From: Mesorhizobium sp. YM1C-6-2
Lineage (GTDB): Bacteria; Pseudomonadota; Alphaproteobacteria; Rhizobiales; Rhizobiaceae
Assembly (NCBI RefSeq): GCF_003666685.1
Contig: NZ_RCIZ01000003.1
Span: 310,001-374,000, forward strand
Direction: 5' to 3'
DNA: 64,000 nt
The notes under the pieces were generated by a model. That model searched no databases. It saw only the letters and a list, made by a program, of their open reading frames with translations, and had not been told where the DNA came from. The stretch's first letter is position 1. The number at the start of each line of letters is the position of its first letter. Position numbers and translations under genes: made by a program. Positions 25,562 to 34,972 of this stretch are shown one piece after another.

Positions 25562-28222
25562 CTAGAGCTTGTCCTCCTCGGTCGGAACCAGGATTTCGCG
25601 TTTTCCTGCATGGTTGGCCGGGCCGACGATGCCCTCCTTCTCCATCTTCTCGATGATCGAGGCGGCGCGGTTGTAACCGATGCCGAGGCGCCGCTGTATA
25701 TAACTGGTGGACGCCTTGCCGTCGCGCAAGACCACGGCGACCGCCTGGTCGTAGGGATCGTCGGATTCGTCGAACACGCCCGACGCGCCGCCGCCGCCCT
25801 TGCCGGAGGGCTGGTCGTCCTCCTCCTCGTCGTCCTCGGTGATGGCGTCGAGATATTCGGGCACGCCCTGGAGCTTGAGATGGGCGACGACCTTCTCGAC
25901 CTCGTCGTCGGAGACGAAGGGGCCGTGGACGCGCTGGATGCGGCCGCCGCCGGCCATGTAGAGCATGTCGCCCATGCCGAGCAGCTGTTCGGCGCCCTGC
26001 TCGCCCAGAATGGTGCGGCTGTCGATCTTCGAGGTGACCTGGAAGGACATGCGGGTCGGGAAGTTCGCCTTGATGGTGCCGGTGATGACGTCGACGGACG
26101 GGCGCTGCGTCGCCATGATGACGTGGATGCCGGCGGCGCGCGCCATCTGGGCAAGGCGCTGGACGGCGCCTTCGATGTCCTTGCCGGCCACCATCATCAG
26201 GTCGGCCATTTCGTCGATGATGACGACGATGTAGGGCATGACCTCGAGATCGAGGTCCTCGGTCTCGTAGATCGCCTCGCCGGTCTGACGGTCGAAGCCG
26301 GTCTGCACGGTGCGCGAGATCTTCTCGCCCTTCTTGTCGGCTGCCGACACGCGGGCGTTGAAGCCGTCGATGTTGCGCACGCCGACCTTCGACATCTTGC
26401 GGTAGCGGTCCTCCATCTCGCGGACCGTCCACTTCAGCGCCACGACCGCCTTCTTCGGGTCGGTCACGACGGGGGTCAGCAGATGCGGGATGCCATCGTA
26501 GACGGAAAGCTCGAGCATCTTGGGGTCGATCATGATCAGGCGGCACTCGGCCGGCGTCATGCGGTAGAGCAGCGACAGGATCATGGTGTTGATGGCGACC
26601 GACTTGCCCGAGCCGGTGGTGCCGGCGACCAGCACGTGCGGCATCTTGGCGATGTCGACGATGACGGCCTCGCCGTTGATCGACTTGCCGAGCGCCAGCG
26701 CCAGCTTCGCCTTGGTCTCCTCGAAGTCGCGGCTGGCGAGGATTTCCCGGAGATAGACGGTCTCGCGGCGGGCGTTTGGCAGCTCGATGCCGATGGCGTT
26801 GCGGCCAGGCACGACGGCGACGCGGGCGGCGATCGCGCTCATCGAGCGGGCGATGTCGTCGGCAAGGCCGATGACGCGGGACGACTTGATGCCCGGCGCC
26901 GGCTCCAGCTCGTAAAGGGTGACGACCGGGCCGGGGCGGACATGGATGATCTCGCCCTTGACGCCGAAATCCTCGAGCACGCCTTCGAGCAGGCGGGCGT
27001 TCTGCTCCAGTGCGTCCTTGGACACCGTGTTGTCGCGGACGACATTCTTCGGCTCCGACAGGAAATGCAGCGTCGGCATCTCGAACTTGTCCGAGCCGAT
27101 CAGCGAGGTCTGCGCCTCGCGCTGGGTGCGTGCGCCGGGAGCGGGACGCGGGGCGGGAGCCTCGACGCGGGTGGCGGCGTCGGAGCGGAAGGCCCGCACC
27201 TGCGCGGCCGAAGGCGAAGGACGCGGGCTTTCCAGTTCGTCCTCGTCATCCTCGACAGTGAAGCCGCCGTCGATGTCGTCGTCGACGTCGACCGGATCGA
27301 CGGTCGCGGTACGGTCCGACACCATGGCGGCAAAGAATTCGGGTTCGACCCGGGCGCGGCCATCGGCGCTGAAACGGGCTTCGGCGCGTTCGGCCGATTC
27401 CACGCGCTCGGCGGCGCGGCGCCAGCCGCTGGCGCGGTCGCGCTCGTCGATCTCGAACTCGTCGTGTCGACGGAACCGCGCGGTGGCGCGGCGCAGGAAG
27501 GCGCGCGATGACAACCACCAATGGGTGATGGCGCCGAGCGCGAGCATGCCGCCGCCATCCTCCTCTTCGTCCTCATCGAAGGCAGTCGGCTCCTCGGCGG
27601 CCTTCGGTTTCGGCTTGGCGGGAATGAGGACGGCAAAGCCGTTCTTGCGGGCATGGAGGCCGGAGCCATAGGCGAAGAGGTAGAGGGCGGGTGCGACCAG
27701 AAGCACCGCAAGCAGGGTCGCGAGGAAACCGGTCGGATAGCCGCCGCCGGTGAAGACGGCGGGGATCTTGAGCATCATGTCGCCGAAGACGCCGCCGAGC
27801 CCGGAGGGCAGCGGCCAGGTGGCGGGCGGCGTGGCGCAGCCGGCGATCGCCGCGAAGCACAGGGCGGCGCCAAACCAGGCGGCCGCCCGCTTGGGCAGGC
27901 TGTCGACGCCGCGGGCGGTGGCGAAAAGGAAGCCCCAGATCACGGCTGGCACGAGAGCGGCGACCGAAGAGAGGCCGAAGAACTGCATTGCCAGGTCAGC
28001 AAAGACGGCGCCGGGATACCCCATCGCGTTGGACACGGGCGCGTCGGTGGCATGGCTGAAGGAGGGGTCGGCGACGTTCCAGGTGCCGAGGCTGGCGAGG
28101 CCGAAGGCGACGAAGGCGAACAGTCCCAGGCCGGCCACGCGCCCGGCCTGCCGGCGCAGGAAGGCCTGAAAGCCATGCGCCGTATCTTCCAGCGCCAGCG
28201 GAACTGTTACCCCAGAACGCAT
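25562..28222 (-). CDS. ftsK: DNA translocase FtsK
   Basis: Septal DNA pump that clears chromosome dimers and activates XerCD at dif. From 28222 ([13 protein letters not shown]) it has 886 residues: four to five N-terminal transmembrane helices (about 25-200), an acidic/Pro linker with RxxE-rich stretches, then the RecA-like motor with Walker A GTTGSGKS and Walker [13 protein letters not shown], and a C-terminal gamma winged helix ([24 protein letters not shown] region) for KOPS recognition. An ATG at 28267 is a less likely start. A CtrA-like box lies about 80 bases upstream. The partner xerC gene is also in this window at 58.4 kb. Confidence 0.96.
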   Translation of the reverse strand: MRSGVTVPLALEDTAHGFQAFLRRQAGRVAGLGLFAFVAFGLASLGTWNVADPSFSHATDAPVSNAMGYPGAVFADLAMQFFGLSSVAALVPAVIWGFLFATARGVDSLPKRAAAWFGAALCFAAIAGCATPPATWPLPSGLGGVFGDMMLKIPAVFTGGGYPTGFLATLLAVLLVAPALYLFAYGSGLHARKNGFAVLIPAKPKPKAAEEPTAFDEDEEEDGGGMLALGAITHWWLSSRAFLRRATARFRRHDEFEIDERDRASGWRRAAERVESAERAEARFSADGRARVEPEFFAAMVSDRTATVDPVDVDDDIDGGFTVEDDEDELESPRPSPSAAQVRAFRSDAATRVEAPAPRPAPGARTQREAQTSLIGSDKFEMPTLHFLSEPKNVVRDNTVSKDALEQNARLLEGVLEDFGVKGEIIHVRPGPVVTLYELEPAPGIKSSRVIGLADDIARSMSAIAARVAVVPGRNAIGIELPNARRETVYLREILASRDFEETKAKLALALGKSINGEAVIVDIAKMPHVLVAGTTGSGKSVAINTMILSLLYRMTPAECRLIMIDPKMLELSVYDGIPHLLTPVVTDPKKAVVALKWTVREMEDRYRKMSKVGVRNIDGFNARVSAADKKGEKISRTVQTGFDRQTGEAIYETEDLDLEVMPYIVVIIDEMADLMMVAGKDIEGAVQRLAQMARAAGIHVIMATQRPSVDVITGTIKANFPTRMSFQVTSKIDSRTILGEQGAEQLLGMGDMLYMAGGGRIQRVHGPFVSDDEVEKVVAHLKLQGVPEYLDAITEDDEEEDDQPSGKGGGGASGVFDESDDPYDQAVAVVLRDGKASTSYIQRRLGIGYNRAASIIEKMEKEGIVGPANHAGKREILVPTEEDKL

Positions 28223-28300
28223 GTCGGTCCCCGTCATCCCATACGAAAGCATGCGCGAAGGGCGCATTGCAGCAGACAGGGGGAGCCTATCGGCGGGAGG

Positions 28301-28316
28301 TTAAGACCGCATTAAC
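28301..28316 (-). promoter_or_regulatory. CtrA-type binding box upstream of ftsK
   Basis: TTAA-GACCGCA-TTAAC is a perfect match to the alphaproteobacterial CtrA consensus TTAA-N7-TTAAC. It is about 80 bases upstream of the ftsK start, in the short gap between ftsK and the autotransporter gene. Confidence 0.6.
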
Positions 28317-28374
28317 CAACAATTTTTTCAGTGCCTGGCGCTGCGGGGATTTGCATCTCGCACGTTCTGCATAC

Positions 28375-30495
28375 CTAGAACGCGGAGCTCACACCGACGC
28401 GGCCTAGCAGCGTGTCGCTGCCTTCGCCGAACAGCCCCGCGGTGACTGAGCCCGTCAACCGCACGTCGTGCCCGACCGGCAAGCTGATGCCCACGGCCGC
28501 TTCCATCCAGTCCGAGGCCCCGACAGGCGCTGAGCCCGAGACGCCGAAGAGGTCGATAAACTGTATGGCGAGATCCACGCCGGAATCGTCGAACCGATGC
28601 GCCCATGCCGCCAAACCCCAGACCCACGCATCCGGCCGGAAGCGGTGCCTGAGTTCCGCGCCGAGACGGCCGATCTGGTCGGTTTGGGACATCTTGCTGA
28701 TCTCGGCAGGGAAAGGACCGCCCTTTTCGGAATAGGCGTCCAGCCTGCTGTGGATCGCCTCGTACTGCGCGAAGGGTTCAAGGCGGTTCCTGTCGTCAAG
28801 CGCGAAGGCATAGCCGGCCCGTACGAGGCCGCCATAGCCGGCGCCGTCCGTCTCGCCGGAAGACGACGTCTCGCCCGCTCCATTCATGTATCCGCGGTGG
28901 ATATCCGCGTCGAACCCGGCAACCGAACCCGCAGCAAGGAACTGCAAGCCGGTCTCTGGCGTGGAGGCGATGAACATAGTTGCCGACGGGCCGCGGATGG
29001 TGACCTCGCCGCCCATGTCCATGTCGCTGCGCACGGCACCGTAGCCAACGCTGCCGCCCACCACGAGATGGTCCGTCACCGCTACGGAGGCGCCGATCAG
29101 CGCTGCGCCGCTCGTGCCGTCGGGGTCGAAGGCCGCGCCGCCGAGGCCATATCCAAAGACCCGCAGCGAACGAGGGGGCACCATGGCGGCAACGCCCGAA
29201 TCGCCTTCCTCGCCGTAAGCAAGCGGCTGGACAGGCGGCGTGCTCACATCGGTGGAATGCTGGCGGGCGTATTCGCTGTTGGTCGCGAGGACATTGAGCA
29301 CGAAATTCGAGGCGACGTTGGGCACCTGGCCGAGCGTGAGCAGCGAATTCAATGCAGCCTCGCGCGTTGTCACGCCCGGCGTCGGGCCCAGCCGCGCGAT
29401 CCAAAGCTCGGACCCCGGGCTCCCGTTGCCGCCCGATCCGACGATTGTCTTTCCGTCCGCTGAAACGCCCGTAGCCCATTGCAATTGCCAGCCGGCCACA
29501 TCAACGCCAGCATCGGCCAGCATGTCGACAAGCGACACCATTTCGGTTTCCGGTGTCCAAATAAATGCGGTGTCTTCCAGGGAGGAATCGAATGCCCTCC
29601 CCACGATGACGGTGCCGTCGCCATTCACCGATAGCGCCCCGCTACCGCCGCCGGGCGACAAGTAGCCAAGCCCCTGCATGAGACCGGAAGGACTTCCGTC
29701 GTCAACCCAACGGAAAGCCTCGCTGGTGGAGCCGTTCCAGCTGCCACCCACAATCACCGTTCCATCGCGGTTCACAGCAGTGGCGCTGCCATTTCCACCA
29801 GGAGAGAGGGCACCAAGGCTTAAAATAAGCCCGGTCGACGTCCCGTTCTCGATCCACCGAACGGGCACATTATAGTTCCCGTCGTTCGAGAAACCCACGA
29901 CAACCGTTGCGTCCGAACTGATGCCTAAGGCTGCGCTGGAATTGCCTCCAGGAAGAAAGCCCAACCCTGTCATGTCCGAGCTTTCGGTCCAGCGGAAGGC
30001 TTCGTAGTTCGAGCCGTTCCACGAACTTCCGACAACCGTAGCTCCAGTTGCACTGACGGCAAGCGCCTCGCTCTGCTGATATCCCGGTTCGCTGGAAAGG
30101 AAGCCTAAGCCAACCAATGCTCCGGTTGGGGTGCCGTCATCTACCCAGCGAAAGGCCTCGGCTTTCCCGCCATCATCCGCGACGCCTACGATTATGCGGC
30201 CATCGGAATTTACAGCGTTGGCTGCACCCCACTGAAGCGGCGCGATTCGCACCATGCCCGTGTCGTCTGTCCAACGAAAAGCGCGCGCCGTGCCGTTGTC
30301 GTTGAATTGCCCGACCACCACCCGGCCATCGGCGCTCACCCCAGAAACCTTGGGCGAAGGCCCTGGTCCTGACCCGGGGCCACCGTCGGAAGGATATCCC
30401 AGACCTTGAAGTGATTGCGCCGAAGATTCACTGGCTGCAATCAGCATTCCAACACTGAACGCCCCGGCAGCAAGGCGGCCATATTTCCCCATCAC
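28375..30495 (-). CDS. HAF-repeat autotransporter (outer-membrane beta-barrel) protein
   Basis: A 706-residue secreted protein. Residues 1-26 are a signal peptide ending SSAQS. Residues about 30-370 consist of seven tandem repeats of the HAF type (VVG-x5-10-G-x3-AFRW, for example IVGGSWNGSTSEAFRWVDDG), predicted to form a beta-propeller or solenoid passenger. After a linker, residues about 430-706 form an autotransporter beta-barrel ending in a terminal Phe (GVSSAF), the outer-membrane targeting signal. Surface display is inferred; adhesion or environmental sensing are guesses. A perfect GC-rich palindrome lies 54 bases upstream. No protease or dedicated regulator is adjacent. Confidence 0.9.
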   Translation of the reverse strand: MMGKYGRLAAGAFSVGMLIAASESSAQSLQGLGYPSDGGPGSGPGPSPKVSGVSADGRVVVGQFNDNGTARAFRWTDDTGMVRIAPLQWGAANAVNSDGRIIVGVADDGGKAEAFRWVDDGTPTGALVGLGFLSSEPGYQQSEALAVSATGATVVGSSWNGSNYEAFRWTESSDMTGLGFLPGGNSSAALGISSDATVVVGFSNDGNYNVPVRWIENGTSTGLILSLGALSPGGNGSATAVNRDGTVIVGGSWNGSTSEAFRWVDDGSPSGLMQGLGYLSPGGGSGALSVNGDGTVIVGRAFDSSLEDTAFIWTPETEMVSLVDMLADAGVDVAGWQLQWATGVSADGKTIVGSGGNGSPGSELWIARLGPTPGVTTREAALNSLLTLGQVPNVASNFVLNVLATNSEYARQHSTDVSTPPVQPLAYGEEGDSGVAAMVPPRSLRVFGYGLGGAAFDPDGTSGAALIGASVAVTDHLVVGGSVGYGAVRSDMDMGGEVTIRGPSATMFIASTPETGLQFLAAGSVAGFDADIHRGYMNGAGETSSSGETDGAGYGGLVRAGYAFALDDRNRLEPFAQYEAIHSRLDAYSEKGGPFPAEISKMSQTDQIGRLGAELRHRFRPDAWVWGLAAWAHRFDDSGVDLAIQFIDLFGVSGSAPVGASDWMEAAVGISLPVGHDVRLTGSVTAGLFGEGSDTLLGRVGVSSAF

Positions 30496-30923
30496 CCGAC
30501 CCCAATGTCCATTGCTCAGGGACGATAATGAACGGTCTGTTTTCCGGAACCCCCAAATGGGGGTTACCCTTCGGGGTGTGTCGTTGGCCGTAGCGGAGCC
30601 GGCCCGGCCTGCCCAGCGACATCGCGGACAGTCGTGGCTGCGGCGGTGACCGCATCGAGTACGTTCGAGGGATCAAGTGCAAGGATGCGGGGCGCTTATC
30701 GGAACCTCGGGTTCTCCGACATGGGTCGCGCGCACAACCGGTCGCCCCCCGCTGGCTACCCCCTGTCGGTGATAGCCAGCGCGGGTTCAGGACCACAAAT
30801 AGGGGGCGATATAAAAACTAGGCGGGCTTTCCGATGCGACGCCGCATGAGACCAAGGCAGCCTGTCGTCTTCGACCGGCTGCCTGCGGCGCGCGCCTCGA
30901 CAGGAGGCCTGGCCTTGCGAATG
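30496..30923. other. Intergenic region upstream of the autotransporter and downstream of rpsU
   Basis: 428 bases without a supported gene; short ORFs overlap on both strands with no ribosome sites. It contains the palindrome at 30549-30566 and a partial copy of its core (CAAATAGGGGG) near 30796. A long hairpin AGGCAGCC-t-GTCG-tctt-CGAC-c-GGCTGCCT at 30855-30884 follows rpsU and may end its transcript, although it lacks a T run. Confidence 0.6.
30549..30566. promoter_or_regulatory. Perfect palindrome upstream of the autotransporter
   Basis: AACCCCC-AAAT-GGGGGTT has 7-bp arms. Its location 54 bases upstream of the autotransporter start suggests a regulator site; the binding protein is unknown. 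Confidence 0.5.
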
Positions 30924-31184
30924 CTAGGGTCGGGCCGGAGCCGGCCTGCGGGCAGCGGGAACGCGCGGCTTGGGGGCGGGCAGGAGCCCTTCGCGCTGCG
31001 CCTGCTTGCGAGCGGCCTTGCGCGCCCGCCTGATCGCCTCGGCCTTTTCCCGGGCACGCTTCTCCGAGGGCTTCTCATAGGCGCGGCGCGCCTTCAGTTC
31101 ACGGAGAATGCCTTCGCGCTGCATCTTCTTCTTCAGCACGCGAAGCGCCTGGTCGACATTGTTATCCCTGACTAGAACCTGCAT
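30924..31184 (-). CDS. rpsU: 30S ribosomal protein S21
   Basis: An 86-residue S21. The core ([25 protein letters not shown], then basic helices with [15 protein letters not shown]) is typical. The C-terminal extension rich in Ala, Pro and Arg (about residues 66-86) is longer than in enterobacteria, as commonly seen in rhizobia. A GGA-type site precedes the ATG. It is monocistronic, with about 416 bases upstream before the next divergent gene. Confidence 0.93.
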   Translation of the reverse strand: MQVLVRDNNVDQALRVLKKKMQREGILRELKARRAYEKPSEKRAREKAEAIRRARKAARKQAQREGLLPAPKPRVPAARRPAPARP

Positions 31185-31600
31185 ATGAATCCTAACTCTT
31201 GAGTGCTTGAAAACTTCCGATCAACGGATTGGTCTTCGGTCCGGCAAAAAAGCGTGCTTCCTGCGAGGCACTGCAGCCTGCCATCAAGTCCGCATCGCAA
31301 ATCTGGAAGAGAGCGGCGGGTCGAAGTTTCCGACACCGCATCGAGCCATATAGGGCCCAACTCACGACAATACACCCCCTAGCAGCCGATTGCGTCCGCG
31401 GCAAGGCCGGGCCGGGATGGAGCGCCGCCCAAGGAACTTCTTCTGGTCTGCCGAGTCATATCTCCAGCGCCGGCCACTATGGGGAGGATGTAGCCGGCCA
31501 ATGTGTTCATATGACGCGGACTGGCGACAGGTGGCGGCAAGACCGCTAGTATCGAAGATGGAGAGGGCTACGTGTAGCCAGCCGAAAAACCGTCGAGTGG
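31185..31600. other. Intergenic region between rpsU and a divergent secreted-protein gene
   Basis: 416 bases without a supported gene; it must hold the promoters of both divergent neighbours. I see a small palindrome GGCTAC-gt-GTAGCC at 31568-31581 close to the right-hand gene and no clear RNA signature. ORFs here are shadows without ribosome sites. Confidence 0.5.
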
Positions 31601-31912
31601 ATGTTGATGAAGAAATACCTCATTGCCGCAGCGATCTCCCTTGTCACATCGAATGCGCTTGCCGTGTCCCGCTACGAAATCACCAATGTGACCTGCGAGA
31701 CGGTGCAGGCGCTGATCCGCACCGAGGGAGAGGTCATACTGGTCTATCGCTCGAGCGGGATCCTCGGGCTGCCGATCTACGACCGCTATGTGCTTGGCCA
31801 GCAATATTGCATGAGCGGAGAGGTTGCCCGCGGCGCCGGCGTTCCGACCGTCGACAAGAAATACTGCCCGGTGAGGAAATGCGTCGAGAGCGAGATTTTT
31901 CGGGCGAGGTAG
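31601..31912 (+). CDS. Small secreted Cys-containing hypothetical protein
   Basis: A 103-residue protein with a signal peptide (MKKYLIAAAISLVTSNALA, cleavage after ALA) and a mature domain of about 80 residues with four Cys (VTCETV, QQYCMS, KYCPVRKC), suggesting disulfides in the periplasm. An ATG two codons downstream (MKKYL) is an equally plausible start. I do not recognise a named family, though similar short proteins with this signal and an early ITNVTC motif seem to occur in rhizobia. Function unknown. It is convergent with amtB. Confidence 0.7.
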   Translation: MLMKKYLIAAAISLVTSNALAVSRYEITNVTCETVQALIRTEGEVILVYRSSGILGLPIYDRYVLGQQYCMSGEVARGAGVPTVDKKYCPVRKCVESEIFRAR

Positions 31913-31982
31913 GGAGTAGGGGCTGCGCTCGACAAGTCTTGAAACTGTGCCTGACCGTTGACGGCGTCAGGCGGTCTCCAAG

Positions 31983-32009
31983 AAAAAAGGACCCGGCCGA
32001 AGCCGGGTC
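31983..32009 (-). terminator. Rho-independent terminator of glnK-amtB
   Basis: On the minus strand the 8-bp stem GACCCGGC/GCCGGGTC with a TTCG loop is followed by CTTTTTT, 34 bases after the amtB stop. Confidence 0.85.
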
Positions 32010-32042
32010 AAAGTGCGGGAGAAAAAGAATCTCCCGACGGGA

Positions 32043-33425
32043 TCAGTTGTAGGCGCGTTCGCCGTGGGTGGTGATGTCGAGGCCCTCGCGCTCCTCGGCC
32101 TCGGTCGGACGCAGGCCCATCACCGCCTTGACGATGTAAAGCGCGATCGCCGAGACGACCGCCGACCAGACGATGGCGATGACCACTGCGGTTACCTGCG
32201 TGCCGAGCTGGCCGCCGATGGCATATTCCGCGCCGCCGGGACCAAAGCCGCCGAGCGCGGGGGCCGCCACGATCGCCGTGCCGATGGCGCCGACGATGCC
32301 GCCGACGCCATGGACGCCGAACACGTCGAGCGAGTCGTCGTATTTCAGCATCGGCTTCAGCGTGACGACTGCCCACAGGCAGACGAAACCGGCGACGGCG
32401 CCGAGGAAGATCGCGCCGACCGTGCCGGCGAGACCGGCGGTGGGCGTGATGGCAACGAGGCCGGCGACGGCGCCGGAGATGGCGCCGAGCAGGCTGGCGT
32501 GGCCGCGCGCGATCTTCTCGCCGAGTGACCAGGCGAGCGCCGCGGCGGCCGTCGCGGTGATCGTGTTCAGCACCGCCTGGGCGGTGAGCCCGTTGGCCTC
32601 CAGGTTCGAACCGGCGTTGAAGCCGAACCAGCCGACCCACAGCAGGCAGGCGCCGATGAAGGCGAAGGTCAGGTTGTGCGGAGCCATGTTCTCGCGGAGG
32701 AAGCCGACGCGCGGGCCGATGATGATCGCCGCCACCAGTCCGGCGACGCCGGCATTGATGTGGACGACGGTGCCGCCGGCGAAGTCGAGCGCGCCCATCT
32801 CGAAGAGAAGGCCGCCGCCTGCCCATACCATGTGGGCGAGCGGCAGATAGGAGAAGGTGAACCAGAGCACGATGAAGAGCATCACCGAGCCGAACTTGAT
32901 GCGCTCTGCGATGGCGCCGATGATCAGCGCCGGCGTGATGGCCGCGAAGGTCAACTGGAAGACGACGAAGGTGAGTTCCGGAATGACGACGCCCTCCGAG
33001 AAGGTCGCCGCCGTGCTGTCGGGCGTCACGCCGGCAAGGAACAGCTTGTCGAAACCGCCGAAGAAGGCGCCCGAGCCGTCGCCGCCGAAGGCGACCGAAT
33101 AGCCGTAGACGACCCAGAGCAGCGCCATGATCGAGAAGCCGGCGAGCACCTGCATCAGCACCGACAGTACGTTCTTGGAGCGGACCAGGCCGCCATAGAA
33201 GAGGGCGAGGCCGGGAATGGTCATGGCGATGACCAGCACGGTCGAGACCAGCATCCAGGTGGTGTCGCCCTTGTCCGGCACGGGCACCGGCGCAGTTGCG
33301 GCAGCATCAGCGGCGGCGGGCGCGGCCTCCTGGGCGAAGGCCGCGACGGCTCCGATGGCGCCGAATGCCAGCGCGCCCGCCAGCGCGGTGCGGGCCGTGT
33401 TCTTCAGACTGGTTGGGATGTTCAT
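32043..33425 (-). CDS. amtB: Ammonium transporter AmtB
   Basis: An ammonium channel of the inner membrane. The 460-residue protein has a signal-like N-terminus and extended Ala/Pro linker, then 11 transmembrane helices. The conserved Asp in ALDFAGGTVVH and the twin pore His residues (VVHINAG and FGVHGVGG) are present. The ATG at 33425 is preceded by a GGAGA site; upstream in-frame sequence belongs to the glnK shadow. It is co-transcribed with glnK 31 bases upstream, the standard pairing in which uridylylation-free GlnK blocks the channel when nitrogen is ample. Confidence 0.96.
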   Translation of the reverse strand: MNIPTSLKNTARTALAGALAFGAIGAVAAFAQEAAPAAADAAATAPVPVPDKGDTTWMLVSTVLVIAMTIPGLALFYGGLVRSKNVLSVLMQVLAGFSIMALLWVVYGYSVAFGGDGSGAFFGGFDKLFLAGVTPDSTAATFSEGVVIPELTFVVFQLTFAAITPALIIGAIAERIKFGSVMLFIVLWFTFSYLPLAHMVWAGGGLLFEMGALDFAGGTVVHINAGVAGLVAAIIIGPRVGFLRENMAPHNLTFAFIGACLLWVGWFGFNAGSNLEANGLTAQAVLNTITATAAAALAWSLGEKIARGHASLLGAISGAVAGLVAITPTAGLAGTVGAIFLGAVAGFVCLWAVVTLKPMLKYDDSLDVFGVHGVGGIVGAIGTAIVAAPALGGFGPGGAEYAIGGQLGTQVTAVVIAIVWSAVVSAIALYIVKAVMGLRPTEAEEREGLDITTHGERAYN

Positions 33426-33456
33426 TGAAATCTCCATGGAACAGGATGCGGCTCGC

Positions 33457-33801
<345 letters not shown>

Positions 33802-33881
33802 TCACCCTTCGCTGATTGCGGGTCTCCCGCGTTACGTGACTCTCCGGAGACCTTGCGGAGCCCGGGCAGCGCGAAAGGCAA

Positions 33882-33897
33882 ATCAAGCTCCGTGCCA
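33882..33897 (-). promoter_or_regulatory. Sigma-54 (-24/-12) promoter of glnK-amtB
   Basis: Read on the minus strand the sequence is TGGCAC-GGAGC-TTGAT, matching TGGCAC-N5-TTGC(A/T) with one mismatch at the -12 element. Nitrogen-limitation control by RpoN and NtrC is the rule for glnK-amtB. Confidence 0.7.
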
Positions 33898-34016
33898 GTT
33901 GCGGCGGGAGCCTGTTAACCCGTTGGAAAAGAATGAATATCGCAACCGGAGACCATGCAGCCGGCGCAAAGGCGCGAGGCTGTCTGCCTATTTTGCAGGC
34001 ATCTTTTTACGATTGC

Positions 34017-34892
34017 CTATCCGTTAGGCTGGTGACGGAGCCGGATCAGCCCTTCCTGCGCCACCGAGGCGACCAGGGTGCCGTCCTCGGCATAGATCGC
34101 GCCGCGCGTGAAGCCGCGCCCGCCCTGCGTCGAGGGACTGTCCTGGGTGTAGAGGAGCCAGCCGTCGAGCTTGTGGGGACGGTGGAACCACATGGCGTGG
34201 TCGATGCTCGCCGCCTGGATGTCGGGATCGAACACGGCGCGGCCATGCGCGAAGGTCGAGGTGTCGAGCAGCGTCATGTCCGAGAGGTAGGCGAGCACGG
34301 CGGTCTGAAGAGCCCGGTCGGCCGGGACCGGGCCGGTGGTGCGGATCCAGATGTTCTGGTGCGGCTCCAGCTTCTCGCGGCTGGTATAGTGCTTCAGCAT
34401 GACCGGCTTCATCTCGACCGGCCGGTCGCGCTCCCAGTAGCGCCGGATGCCGTAGGGCACGTCGTCGCCGAATTCCTCGATCAACTGGCGCTGGTCGCGC
34501 AGCGTCTCGGGGCCCGGCACGTCGAGCGGCATCGGCACCTGGTGCTCCAGCCCGTCCTCCTCGACCTGGAACGAGGCTTCGAGCGAGAAGATCGCATGGC
34601 CGTGCTGGATGGCGACGACGCGGCGGGTGGTGAAGCTGCCGCCGTCGCGGATGCGATCGACCTCGTAGACGATCGGCAGCTTGGTGTCGCCCGGACGCAT
34701 GAAATAGCCGTGCAGCGAGTGGACGAAGCGGTCGGGCTCGACGGTGCGCTGGGCGGCGACGAGCGCCTGGGCGATGGTCTGGCCGCCGAACACGCGCTGC
34801 CAGTCGAGTTTGGGGCTGCGACCGCGAAACAGATTGTGCTCCAGCCGTTCGAGGTCGAGAATGGCCAGGAGTTCCTGCATGGCAGCCGACAT
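34017..34892 (-). CDS. tesB: Acyl-CoA thioesterase II
   Basis: A 291-residue double-hotdog thioesterase that hydrolyses medium- and long-chain acyl-CoA. Motifs include FRGRSPKLDWQRVFGGQTIAQAL, HSLHGYFMRPGD, SFTTRRVVAIQHG in the first hotdog, and DHAMWFHRPHKLDGWLLYTQDSPS near the C-terminal hotdog. An internal Met at residue 5 (MQELLAILDL) is an alternative start. It is divergent from the UbiH-family gene. Confidence 0.95.
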   Translation of the reverse strand: MSAAMQELLAILDLERLEHNLFRGRSPKLDWQRVFGGQTIAQALVAAQRTVEPDRFVHSLHGYFMRPGDTKLPIVYEVDRIRDGGSFTTRRVVAIQHGHAIFSLEASFQVEEDGLEHQVPMPLDVPGPETLRDQRQLIEEFGDDVPYGIRRYWERDRPVEMKPVMLKHYTSREKLEPHQNIWIRTTGPVPADRALQTAVLAYLSDMTLLDTSTFAHGRAVFDPDIQAASIDHAMWFHRPHKLDGWLLYTQDSPSTQGGRGFTRGAIYAEDGTLVASVAQEGLIRLRHQPNG

Positions 34893-34972
34893 TATTTCGC
34901 GCCCTTCGTGGAACAGGATAGATGCGGCCGGTTTTCATCAGGGCGGCAGGCAAGTCAAGCGGAGCAGAAAAG

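Noticed and set aside
25610-27511. A 633-codon plus-strand ORF antisense to ftsK
   Set aside because: Low-complexity translation (Asp/Gly/His/Val runs) opposite the well-conserved FtsK motor domain; a shadow.
31390-32052. A 220-codon plus-strand ORF overlapping the small secreted protein gene
   Set aside because: It runs through the secreted gene in another frame, with an Arg/Cys-rich product and no conserved motif; a shadow.
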